A DNA stretch of 8,077 nt from Bacteroidota bacterium. Lineage in GTDB: Bacteria > Bacteroidota > Bacteroidia > Bacteroidales > GCA-2748055. Shown piece by piece: positions 1 through 6,746 of this stretch (its first letter is position 1; every line of letters starts with the position of its first letter). A program made the position numbers and the translations under genes. The notes under the pieces are model-generated. The model saw only the letters and a program-made list of their open reading frames with translations. It was not told where the DNA came from and made no database searches. The stretch lies in the NCBI GenBank assembly GCA_024244665.1, contig JAAEOI010000486.1, positions 1 through 8,077 on the forward strand, in the 5' to 3' direction.

Positions 1-311
1 ATCTCAAACCAGGCAGGAGAAAATCTAGCCGTTTCAACTATTTCCGGAAAGGATTCTTCAAACTTTGGGGCCAGTGGAGCGGCTGTTGCCGTAATGCGAA
101 ATTCTCCATCTGCATTGTCCCATGTGGAAACGATCCTGCATATATCCTCATAATTCTCATGATGTTTGTCAAAACTCATCTCATCCAGAATCCACAGGTA
201 GATGAGGACAGCTGCCGCCATACCGATGGACAGGCCCAAGATGTTGTTAAAAGAGTAAGCCTTATGCTTTCTTAGAAAGCGGATAAAGGATTTGAGGTAG
301 TTGCGTATCAT
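1..311 (-). CDS. ABC transporter permease, FtsX/MacB type (5' part only)
   Basis: This is the N-terminal 103 residues of a leftward gene that runs off the window; frame and ATG (309-311) were read by hand from the reverse strand. The protein opens with a basic amphipathic stretch (MIRNYLKSFIRFLRKHKAYS), then one membrane segment at about residues 21-43 containing NNILGLSIGMAAA, then DEMSFDKHHENYEDICRI and the start of an extracytoplasmic domain. This order is typical of MacB-like permeases of Bacteroidota, with a periplasmic core domain after the first helix. Such permeases usually act in efflux, lipoprotein handling or envelope stress rather than uptake; the substrate cannot be told here. 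It diverges from the sigma-54 regulator gene, and the sigma-54-like element at 367-382 points at it, so it is the likely target of that two-component system. Family assignment is firm and the role is inferred. Confidence 0.88.
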   Translation of the reverse strand, partial: MIRNYLKSFIRFLRKHKAYSFNNILGLSIGMAAAVLIYLWILDEMSFDKHHENYEDICRIVSTWDNADGEFRITATAAPLAPKFEESFPEIVETARFSPAWFE

Positions 312-366
312 CTTATTGTTATAAAGATATTGATTAATCGTCTGAATATTCTGTCGGATTGGTATA

Positions 367-382
367 TCCAATGAAAATGCCA
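367..382 (-). promoter_or_regulatory. putative sigma-54 (-24/-12) promoter for the ABC permease gene
   Basis: On the reverse strand the sequence is TGGCATTTTCATTGGA, preceded by AAGAC. Against the sigma-54 consensus (mrNrYTGGCACG-N4-TTGCW) the -24 block TGGCA, the five bases before it and the TTG of the -12 block match, with exact spacing. The main deviation is G for C as the last base of TTGC. The predicted transcription start is near 356, leaving a leader of about 45 bases before the permease ATG. The adjacent divergent gene is a sigma-54 activator, which raises the likelihood. This is a motif match only. Confidence 0.5.
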
Positions 383-436
383 GTCTTGATAAAGCATTCA
401 ATATGTGCGCATTAGCAGGAGGTGTATTTCTATATG

Positions 437-453
437 TGTAACAATATGTTACA
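437..453. promoter_or_regulatory. inverted repeat, candidate enhancer site for the NtrC-type regulator
   Basis: The site TGTAACAATATGTTACA has perfect 7-base arms (TGTAACA and TGTTACA) around a 3-base centre. Its centre, 445, lies about 89 bases upstream of the start predicted from the sigma-54 element at 367-382, where activators of this class usually bind. A weaker half-site, TGTTCCA, follows at 459-465. Binding by the product of the gene at 514 is inferred from position and symmetry. Being close to that gene's own start, the site could also serve autoregulation. Confidence 0.45.
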
Positions 454-513
454 TTACATGTTCCATAACGATACATTTATATACTTTTACTCTGAAATAG
501 TATAAGCCGACCT

Positions 514-1884
514 ATGGAAAAACCAATGCGTGGAAGAATCCTTATTGTTGATGATGATGTTTCAATACTGAGGACCCTGAAACTATTGCTTCGTGATGAT
601 TTTGAACTGGTACAAACCATCTCAAATCCAAAGTTCATTCCATCGGAAATTAAGAAGCAACGTTATGATGTGATTCTCCTGGACATGAATTTTTCCATTG
701 GGAAACAATCCGGCGATGAGGGTCTCTTCTGGTTGAAGCAAATACTCGAAATCGATCCAACACAGGTAGTGATCATGATTACCGCATACGGTGAGATAAA
801 TCTTGCCATTAAGGCCATAAAAATAGGCGCAACTGATTTTATTGTCAAACCCTGGGAAAATATAAAGTTGATAGCAACCATCAGAACAGGGGTAAAACTT
901 TGTCAGTCAAATCGCAATATATCCAGGCTCGAAGCTCAGCATCAAATGATGGATGAAGACAACCAACGGCAGTTTCATTTTATTCCCGGAAGCTCACCCG
1001 GGATGCTGGAAGTTGTAAAAATAATTAACAAGGTGGCCGCCACAGATGCCAATGTGCTTTTGCTTGGAGACAACGGGACTGGCAAGGAGTTGATTGCCCG
1101 GGATATACACAACAAGTCGGACAGGGGAAACAAGATATTTTTGTCTGTAGACCTCGGATCGCTTAGCGAAACCCTTTTTGAGAGCGAATTATTCGGTCAT
1201 GTCAAAGGGGCCTTTACCGGGGCGGATTCCAACAAAGCAGGCAGGTTTGAAATCGCTGAAGGAGGAACACTGTTCCTGGATGAAATTGGCAATCTTCCAC
1301 TCTCCCTTCAGGGCAAGCTTCTTACAGCCATTCAACAACGAAAAATTACACCCCTGGGATCAGCTGATGAAAGAGAAACCGACATCCGGTTTATCTGCGC
1401 CACCAACCAGCGGCTGCTTGATATGGTAAAAGAGAACTTATTCAGGGAGGACCTTCTTTACAGGATCAATACAGTCCAGATTGAAATCCCTCCCCTTCGG
1501 GAGCGGGGAGAGGATATCATTCAGCTGGCTGATCACTTTCTCCTGAAGTATGCCAGAAAGTATAATAAGCCAAATTCCAGGTTCACATCGGGAGCCCTGC
1601 AGAAACTCAGCCGGCATTCATGGCCTGGAAATGTGAGGGAACTGGAACATGCCGTTGAAAGAGCTGTAATCCTGTCCGAGGGAAACATTCTGGTTGAAGA
1701 AGATTTCGTTTTTAGCCCAAAATCAGGTTTTGAGGAGGAGTCCCTGACAAGTATAGAGGACATTGAGAAACACTACATTATCAAATCCCTTGAAAAAAAC
1801 CGGGGGAAACTCACTAAAGTAGCTGAAGATTTGAATTTGTCGCGTCAGACCATTTACCGAAAAATGAAGAAGTATGGTTTATAA
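514..1884 (+). CDS. sigma-54-dependent response regulator (NtrC family)
   Basis: This 456-residue cytoplasmic transcription activator has the full NtrC layout. The receiver (about 7-125) has acidic residues D13-D15, phosphoacceptor D57 in VILLDMNF, T90 and K112 in VKPW. The central AAA+ domain (about 155-385) has Walker A GDNGTGKE at 185-192, the sigma-54 contact loop GAFTGA at 232-237, Walker B GGTLFLDEI at 250-258, FREDLLYRIN at 310-319 and WPGNVREL at 370-377. A Fis-type helix-turn-helix occupies about 430-456. All key residues are present, so it should remodel sigma-54 polymerase by ATP hydrolysis after phosphorylation. The ATG at 514 gives a receiver of normal length; M5 is a possible later start. 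It overlaps the kinase gene by 11 bases, so the two are surely cotranscribed and are probably cognate partners. The likely target is the divergent permease gene. Confidence 0.96.
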   Translation: MEKPMRGRILIVDDDVSILRTLKLLLRDDFELVQTISNPKFIPSEIKKQRYDVILLDMNFSIGKQSGDEGLFWLKQILEIDPTQVVIMITAYGEINLAIKAIKIGATDFIVKPWENIKLIATIRTGVKLCQSNRNISRLEAQHQMMDEDNQRQFHFIPGSSPGMLEVVKIINKVAATDANVLLLGDNGTGKELIARDIHNKSDRGNKIFLSVDLGSLSETLFESELFGHVKGAFTGADSNKAGRFEIAEGGTLFLDEIGNLPLSLQGKLLTAIQQRKITPLGSADERETDIRFICATNQRLLDMVKENLFREDLLYRINTVQIEIPPLRERGEDIIQLADHFLLKYARKYNKPNSRFTSGALQKLSRHSWPGNVRELEHAVERAVILSEGNILVEEDFVFSPKSGFEEESLTSIEDIEKHYIIKSLEKNRGKLTKVAEDLNLSRQTIYRKMKKYGL

Positions 1885-3235
1885 AAGACTATATGTCCAG
1901 GTGATCCTCCGGGTTGTCTTGCTCCTCTCCACATGCATTGTATTATCAAGGATTATATTTTCACAAGCGTATGTCCATGCAAGTATTGTTGTTTCCATCA
2001 TACTGATCGTTGAGACCCTGGAGATAGTCTGGTATCTGAACCGGACCAACAGGCAACTGGCTCAATTCTTTTCATCTCTACCCGACCGTGCTTCATCGCT
2101 AAAGTTTATCGGATCTGAATCAGGCAGTTCATTCAGGGAATTGAGTCTCCGGCTTGAACAAATAAGCAAGTTATTTCAGAAAGAACGCCGGGAGAAAGAG
2201 GCGCAGCATAACTATCTTAATTATCTGGTAGAACAGATTGGCGTAGGCATTATTACATTCCGGAATGATGGAAGAATTGATCTTATTAATCCCGCTGCGA
2301 AAGCAATCTTTGCAGATAAAAACATACCGGAATTAGCAAGTCTGAACAAATTTAATCCTGAGTTTGAGAAATTAATCAAAGAGCTGGAACTGAATGAAAA
2401 AGCACTCATCCGGATCATCGTAAATGATGAATTATTCTATCTGACCGTGCAAAAATCGCTCTTTAAACTGGAAGATACATTTTTTTGGCTGATCAGTTTC
2501 CAGGATATTAACTCTGAACTTGACAAAAAGGAACTGGATGCCTGGCAGAAGATAATACGCGTATTAACACATGAGATTATGAGCAGTATTTCACCGGTAA
2601 GCTCTTTATCTGAGCACTTACTGAATAAGATACAGAATCCCGACAAGTCTGGAATTGTGAAAGAACCTGGCGATAATCTGATGGAGGATCTGACGGAAGG
2701 ACTGGATATTATTAAAACACGCGGAGAAGGATTGATGGAGTTTGTCAGGCATTATCACTCCCTTACCCATCTCCCCACACCTGTGTTGGAAGAGGTTCAA
2801 CTTGGCCCATTCCTTGAGAAGATCCTGAGCCTCATTGATCCTGAATGCAAGAAAAATGATATCTCTTTAACGCTTGAGATCAGGGAGAGTGTTCAAGCCT
2901 CTATTGATCCTCAGTTAATTGAACAGGTATTACTCAATCTGATTAGAAATTCCATTCTGGCTTTGGAGGAGATTGAAACGGGGAAAAGCATCTCGATCTT
3001 TGTTGGCAGTGATGTTGCAAGTGTACAGATATCAGTAAGGGATAATGGATGTGGGATTGATATAGAAAATATGGATAACATTTTCATCCCCTTTTACACC
3101 ACCCGTACTAAAGGCTCCGGGATAGGATTGAGTTTTGCCAAACAAATCATGCGCTTGCATAATGGACAGATCGCTGTTAAATCTGATATTGGTAAAGGTG
3201 CGGAATTCATATTAAGGTTCCTAAATACTGAATAA
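1874..3235 (+). CDS. membrane sensor histidine kinase with PAS-like domain
   Basis: This 453-residue kinase is the partner of the upstream regulator. Two hydrophobic helices (about 8-29 and 38-55) are separated by only about eight residues, so there is no periplasmic sensor domain. A charged coiled linker (about 85-115) leads to a PAS-like fold (about 117-215, with GVGIITFRNDGRIDLINPAA). The phosphoacceptor is H233 in VLTHEIMSSISP. The ATPase domain has the N box QVLLNLIRNS (N359), G1 box RDNGCGI at 389-395, F box IPFYTTR at 405-411 and G2 box KGSGIGLS at 413-420. All catalytic boxes are intact. The near-absent outer loop resembles intramembrane-sensing kinases that receive their signal from a partner ABC transporter; that link to the divergent permease is inferred. 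No typical HAMP domain is evident. Translation is probably coupled to the regulator through the 11-base overlap. Confidence 0.95.
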   Translation: MVYKRLYVQVILRVVLLLSTCIVLSRIIFSQAYVHASIVVSIILIVETLEIVWYLNRTNRQLAQFFSSLPDRASSLKFIGSESGSSFRELSLRLEQISKLFQKERREKEAQHNYLNYLVEQIGVGIITFRNDGRIDLINPAAKAIFADKNIPELASLNKFNPEFEKLIKELELNEKALIRIIVNDELFYLTVQKSLFKLEDTFFWLISFQDINSELDKKELDAWQKIIRVLTHEIMSSISPVSSLSEHLLNKIQNPDKSGIVKEPGDNLMEDLTEGLDIIKTRGEGLMEFVRHYHSLTHLPTPVLEEVQLGPFLEKILSLIDPECKKNDISLTLEIRESVQASIDPQLIEQVLLNLIRNSILALEEIETGKSISIFVGSDVASVQISVRDNGCGIDIENMDNIFIPFYTTRTKGSGIGLSFAKQIMRLHNGQIAVKSDIGKGAEFILRFLNTE

Positions 3236-3452
3236 AACAGATCCCGTGTGGGCCAGCTATGATCCTTAGAAACCCTGTTAATTCCGATATTAATCCAATA
3301 TTTAACCTTCGTTGGTACATTTAGGCTATTTGTTAAATCCGATCAGGAAAAAGAGTTTTATCTATGTCAACATTAAAAGAAAATTTGCTAAAGCACTGGC
3401 ACTGATTCTTCCGGAAATTATAACAACGTTTCCACCAAAAATATAGCACACT
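3236..3452. other. intergenic gap between kinase and chimeric lipoprotein gene
   Basis: This 217-base AT-rich gap is presumably where the next transcript starts. I see no stem with a T-run that would qualify as an intrinsic terminator; only a weak ATATT/AATAT pair (about 3285-3300) is present. A TGGCAC hexamer at 3397-3402 resembles a sigma-54 -24 block but lacks a -12 partner. Bacteroidota-type -33/-7 pairs could not be found at acceptable spacing. Confidence 0.4.
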
Positions 3453-5375
3453 ATGAAGACTATACTACTATTTTTTCTGTTGGTGAGTCTTTTTGCCTGT
3501 TCAGCAGATAAATGCAATTCACCTAATAAGAATGGATTTGACTACTCCTTTGTACTGCCCGCATCCCTGGATTTTGAACCCTACGTTTACGTCAGAAATT
3601 ATGAGGTGGTTGATACGGAATTTGATTCGGACCTGAGGACAAAGTTTCCCCATTTCTGGAGAAAAGGCATAAAACCAAAAAGCCTGGAATCCGACCAGGT
3701 ACTGGATGATTTATTAGTAGAAGCAAACGGTTTCATTAAAAGAGGATCACAGACTATCAATCCATTTTTTCTCTATTTTCCTCTTACCGCCCCGCACATG
3801 CCGGTTATACCGACTGAGAAATTCAGAGGAATATCGGGAAAGGGTCTGTATGGTGATTTTATTTGTCCGGGGATAGATAGCCAATCCCAGTCTCATGACC
3901 CGGTATCACTCCATTTTCAGAAAGACTACCAGGTTCGGAATTTTTATAATTTATCTGTATCCTTAAGCAAACTGGATTTGTCGCAAGATGTATTAAATGA
4001 ATCCTCTTACCCCCAATTACATCTCACATCTCCAGGCTGCGATTTTAAACAGAAGGGCCAGGTCCTGCAGATTTCCAACAACTCGGGAAAGGATCAGCAA
4101 AGTTATATCAAACTGGGAAGGCTGTATAACTACGCCGCCATAGATATGGACATTCAAAAACAGTCCCACAAAAGCTGCACAGCAAGTGCCCTGCTGACTT
4201 TATACAAGGATGAGGACAACAGCTTTGTGATTACACAGGGAGATATTGAAACCGGCAATCAGCAAATCACACTGGAGATATTTAGAAACGGTGCAAGTGC
4301 ATTCAAACAGGTACTATCAGAAGAAGGTGTTGAAGCACCGAACACCCTGCGAGTGCATCTAGCGGGCAAATATTTAAATGTTCTTTTTGTAAAAAATGAA
4401 AAGTGGACCGTATTAGGTTCTTTCGATGTGTCTGAATATTTCGAACTCAGGGACCTCTCTTTACTTGAGTCCTTTTCGGTACTGGCAGGAGCTCGGTTGG
4501 GAAGCGGCGAGAGTATCTCTGTTTCAAAGCTGGAGCAATATCTTACATGCGGTACTGCGCAGGCCGATCCAAAAGTGCTGCACTATGAAGACGGGGCTCC
4601 CATTATAGAGGGAAATACCATCTGGGTGGCTATGACGACCAGGGCTTATGACACACAACTTTACCAGGGAATATACGCATATGATTTAAAGACGAAAGAA
4701 TGGGAATTGTCGGGGACCATGGTATTTAATAAGGGGGATGGGCTTATCAGGCAATGGAGTGCTTCTGATGTTTTTTATGACAGAAGCGATGATAAATGGA
4801 AAATATTCACTGTATCGCACCGGGATGATCACATGTTATACTCTGGTGAAAGCACTGTTGACCCCAGGTTTGGTCTTGTGGAAATATCCTGTTCAAAAGT
4901 CAATTATGCCTCTGTGGGTAATGAAGAGGACCCCTCGGTAATCTACGACTCAGATGCAGGCAAATGGCGCATGGCGCTTTGTAAAGCCAGGAAAGGGTAT
5001 CAAACCGTGTTGATGGAGGCAGATACATGGAACGGAGCCTGGAGCCAGATCGCAGTCTATACGCCCACTTCCAGCACGGGAATCCTGATTCAGAAAATCG
5101 GGGGACAGCGCTATGTTTTTATTGGTCGCGGCGCATCACCATGTCCCATGGAAGTGCTATCTTATCCGGGGATGGAGAAAATCGGCGAACTGAGTCTTTC
5201 CGAACATCCTGTGGGTAAAAATGTATGGCCTGCCATTATACCGGTCACGACCGACACCGGTACTGCATATTATCTGCTCACCTTCGACAGGGATGCCTGG
5301 ACAGGGCAAAGAACCTATGGAAATATTCACTGGTACCATGCAGAAGAATTTGCTGAAGGCTTTTTTGAATATTAA
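3453..5375 (+). CDS. chimeric lipoprotein: sulfatase fragment + beta-sandwich + GH43-like propeller
   Basis: This 640-residue predicted lipoprotein has a hydrophobic signal with lipobox LFAC (C16). Residues about 24-136 match the interior of arylsulfatases (GFDYSFVLPASLDFEPYVYV, then NPFFLYFPLTAPHMP, then PTEKFRG and GLYGDF). This piece keeps the TAPH histidine but lacks the sulfatase N-terminus with the CxPxR formylglycine site and the metal-binding aspartates, so it cannot be an active sulfatase. From about 145 to 365 there is a beta-rich, concanavalin-like region. Residues about 366-640 resemble five-bladed propellers of the GH43/GH32 type (ADPKVLHYEDG, SDVFYDR, VDPRFG, EEDPSVIYDSDAGKW, IQKIGGQRYVF, VWPAIIPV). 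The exact family and the catalytic acids are not assigned. The next gene, six bases downstream, is a paralog of the sandwich and propeller. The likely place of action is the cell envelope or surface, on sulfated glycans, which is an inference. It may be a rearranged gene whose product is inactive. Confidence 0.8.
   Translation: MKTILLFFLLVSLFACSADKCNSPNKNGFDYSFVLPASLDFEPYVYVRNYEVVDTEFDSDLRTKFPHFWRKGIKPKSLESDQVLDDLLVEANGFIKRGSQTINPFFLYFPLTAPHMPVIPTEKFRGISGKGLYGDFICPGIDSQSQSHDPVSLHFQKDYQVRNFYNLSVSLSKLDLSQDVLNESSYPQLHLTSPGCDFKQKGQVLQISNNSGKDQQSYIKLGRLYNYAAIDMDIQKQSHKSCTASALLTLYKDEDNSFVITQGDIETGNQQITLEIFRNGASAFKQVLSEEGVEAPNTLRVHLAGKYLNVLFVKNEKWTVLGSFDVSEYFELRDLSLLESFSVLAGARLGSGESISVSKLEQYLTCGTAQADPKVLHYEDGAPIIEGNTIWVAMTTRAYDTQLYQGIYAYDLKTKEWELSGTMVFNKGDGLIRQWSASDVFYDRSDDKWKIFTVSHRDDHMLYSGESTVDPRFGLVEISCSKVNYASVGNEEDPSVIYDSDAGKWRMALCKARKGYQTVLMEADTWNGAWSQIAVYTPTSSTGILIQKIGGQRYVFIGRGASPCPMEVLSYPGMEKIGELSLSEHPVGKNVWPAIIPVTTDTGTAYYLLTFDRDAWTGQRTYGNIHWYHAEEFAEGFFEY
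3534..3860 (+). other. embedded internal fragment of an arylsulfatase gene
   Basis: These codons (residues 28-136 of the chimera) encode the stretch that in full sulfatases follows the catalytic N-terminal part. It begins at GFDYSF, runs through FFLYFPLTAPH and ends at GKGLYGDF, where family members would continue with a segment such as V-x-x-V-D. Here the sequence switches abruptly to ICPGIDSQSQ. It is in frame with both flanks and has no stop. Assignment is by recall of the family pattern; the left junction is uncertain within about residues 17-27. Confidence 0.75.
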
Positions 5376-5381
5376 AACGTA

Positions 5382-5873
5382 ATGATGAAAATTATCCTTA
5401 GCAATATCCTTTCTGTTGTCCTGATCCTGTCTGTGAATCATATTGCCCAAAGTCAGACTATGCCTGATGAAATAACTTTTGTCAGGCAAGGTGTACGGAG
5501 AATGGTATTTAATGAGGATCAATCCATTCTATTGGCAAGGCTCGAACCTGATAAAATAGTCGGGTTGCCTGTAATGCATCCCGTCACTATTTACTCTGAC
5601 GATCATGCAAAAATCAGGATCAGTGATGATCAATTACTGGTTCAATCCAGGCAGGAAACCCGGACCGGAATATGGTTTGGAGGCTTTAACCCTTTTGCAA
5701 CTTACACGATCGACCTGGCTTCATGCGCTGGAGAAGGAGAAATTGGTTTTGAATTCTCAGCTGCTGATATGAAAGAACAATTCTTTATCACTGTTGGTTT
5801 TAAGGACACTTTGCTCACGGGGGTGAAAGTGCACTCACTACTGGTGTCGGTTTGGCTGACATCAGGCCCATAA
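5382..5873 (+). CDS. N-terminal piece of the frameshifted protein (signal peptide + partial beta-sandwich)
   Basis: As it stands this frame encodes 163 residues. A classical signal peptide (MMKIILSNILSVVLILSV, likely cut near AQS-QT, residue 24-25) has no lipobox cysteine, unlike the upstream paralog. Residues about 85-140 (FNPFATYTIDL, IGFEFSAADMKEQFFITVGF) match the beta-sandwich of that paralog (LYNYAAIDMDI and TLYKDEDNSFVITQGD). The last roughly 17 residues after LLTG are out-of-frame read-through and have no counterpart. Two ATG codons in tandem (5382, 5385) can serve as start. Confidence 0.6.
   Translation: MMKIILSNILSVVLILSVNHIAQSQTMPDEITFVRQGVRRMVFNEDQSILLARLEPDKIVGLPVMHPVTIYSDDHAKIRISDDQLLVQSRQETRTGIWFGGFNPFATYTIDLASCAGEGEIGFEFSAADMKEQFFITVGFKDTLLTGVKVHSLLVSVWLTSGP
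5819..5823 (+). other. frameshift point in a G run
   Basis: Five consecutive G bases mark where the frame must change. One extra G restores a product that aligns with the upstream paralog on both sides. The junction could lie anywhere from 5804 to about 5850, because the paralog also has some 88 more codons here; a deletion end that was not a multiple of three is therefore an alternative to simple slippage. Confidence 0.6.
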
Positions 5874-6583
5874 CCTACGAAAATGGGGATCCAATACTTG
5901 ATCAGGGACGATTGTGGTACACGATGTCGATTCGCGGACGTGCCCTGCCTCACCACATTCAGGGTGTATTGAGTATGGATCCGACTGTATTTGATATCAG
6001 GCTCGAGGGAGTTATTTTATTTGATCGCAACGATGGCCTGCTCAGGAACGAGATTGCATCCCATGTTTTTTATGACAGGAGAGATGAGATATGGCGTGGG
6101 TTAACAACAGGATTTAGTGCCTATGCGAATATAGACAAAGAGAAAAAACAACTGCTTGCCATTGAGAGTAAAACGGATCCGCGCTTTGGTTTCTCAGTCA
6201 TGAAAGCGGAACCTTTTGGTATGGTAGGGGATATTGAGGATCCACATCTATTGTTTGATTCGGGGGAAGAAAAATGGCGGATGCTTACCTGTGAAAATCT
6301 TGATGGATATAAGGCAATTATGCTTGAATCAGACTCCTGGAACAAGGAAAGAGAAATCTTTATATACACCTATCCTGATCTAAAAGAAGCAGGAACCCTG
6401 AAGATGGATTTACCCCCCTGGAGTGAAACATCAGGAACAAGGGTGTGGCCCAATGTGGTTCAATTACCCGAAGGCTACCCTTTCAAATATGTATCTTTAA
6501 TGATGGATCGGTTTAATTATCCGGGTATGCAGGGGCCAAACTGGACTTATGGCGCTCTTTACCTCTATTATGGTCATGATTAA
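5852..6583 (+). CDS. C-terminal piece of the frameshifted protein (propeller domain)
   Basis: This frame is open from 5804 (after a TAA at 5801-5803). A TTG at 5852 is the only early start-like codon, and it probably encodes the leucine of GVGLADIRP rather than a real start. The piece carries nearly the whole propeller: DIRPITYENGDPI, HVFYDRRDEIW, TDPRFGF, DIEDPHLLFDSGEEKWRM, VWPNVVQLPEGYP and the C-terminal NWTYGALYLYYGHD. With no signal peptide of its own it would stay in the cytoplasm if translated alone, another sign that it is a fragment. Confidence 0.6.
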   Translation: MADIRPITYENGDPILDQGRLWYTMSIRGRALPHHIQGVLSMDPTVFDIRLEGVILFDRNDGLLRNEIASHVFYDRRDEIWRGLTTGFSAYANIDKEKKQLLAIESKTDPRFGFSVMKAEPFGMVGDIEDPHLLFDSGEEKWRMLTCENLDGYKAIMLESDSWNKEREIFIYTYPDLKEAGTLKMDLPPWSETSGTRVWPNVVQLPEGYPFKYVSLMMDRFNYPGMQGPNWTYGALYLYYGHD

Positions 6584-6746
6584 AGGTGCAAATGTATTTG
6601 CAGTGTCCCGGGATGACTCCAAATTCATTTAGTCAGATGCAATAAGAATTTTTCCGTTTATCATCGTACCAAACTATACAGTGGCATTCTTCAGTGCTGA
6701 TGACTGCCACCTTGGGGGCCTCGGGTTTCATTTGCAGGAAAACACT
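6584..6746. other. convergent gap with inverted repeats
   Basis: This 163-base gap separates converging genes. At 6587-6602, four bases past the plus-strand stop, is TGCAAATGTATTTGCA, a 6-base stem with a TGTA loop (or 7-base arms around GT). It has no T-run after it, so it is a weak terminator at best. GTGGCA (6681-6686) and TGCCAC (6705-6710) form a second possible stem with an 18-base loop. Either could mark transcript ends on one strand or the other. Confidence 0.35.

Larger units (their letters stand above)
5382..6583 (+). pseudogene. frameshifted secreted GH43-like propeller protein, paralog of the gene upstream
   Basis: Two overlapping reading frames (5382-5873 and 5804-6583) together spell one protein. 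Adding one base in the G run at 5819-5823 yields TGGESALTTGVGLADIRPIT and a continuous product of about 400 residues. LTTG....AD.....YENG lines up with LTCG....AD.....YEDG of the upstream paralog, and the match continues through HVFYDR, DPRFG, EDPHLLFDSGEEKWRM, GYKAIMLESDSWN and VWPNVV to the end. Compared with that paralog it is shorter by about 88 codons in the beta-sandwich, right at the frameshift, and by about 34 codons after SDSWN (near 6341-6360). It starts six bases after the upstream stop, so it is probably cotranscribed. If the shift is real the gene is dead or split; if it is a sequencing slip, a shortened secreted propeller is made. Confidence 0.8.

Noticed and set aside
3329..3366. 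TTTG ... TATCTATG as a Bacteroidota -33/-7 promoter
   Set aside because: There are 26 bases between the elements, longer than the usual spacing, and the -7 element has a mismatch.
3365..3406. Short frame of 13 codons (MSTLKENLLKHWH) upstream of the lipoprotein gene
   Set aside because: It has no ribosome site, no attenuator-like structure and nothing linking it to regulation; chance is sufficient.
3397..3411. TGGCAC as a sigma-54 promoter for the chimeric lipoprotein gene
   Set aside because: The -24 block is perfect, but at the right spacing the -12 block reads CTTC instead of TTGC, losing its key G.
5157..5522. Leftward 121-residue frame across the junction of the two propeller genes
   Set aside because: It is a shadow of two well-supported plus-strand genes, with no recognisable motif.
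6682..6697. TGGCAT...TGC as a second sigma-54 site
   Set aside because: The spacing is one base too long, and no gene starts downstream on that strand.
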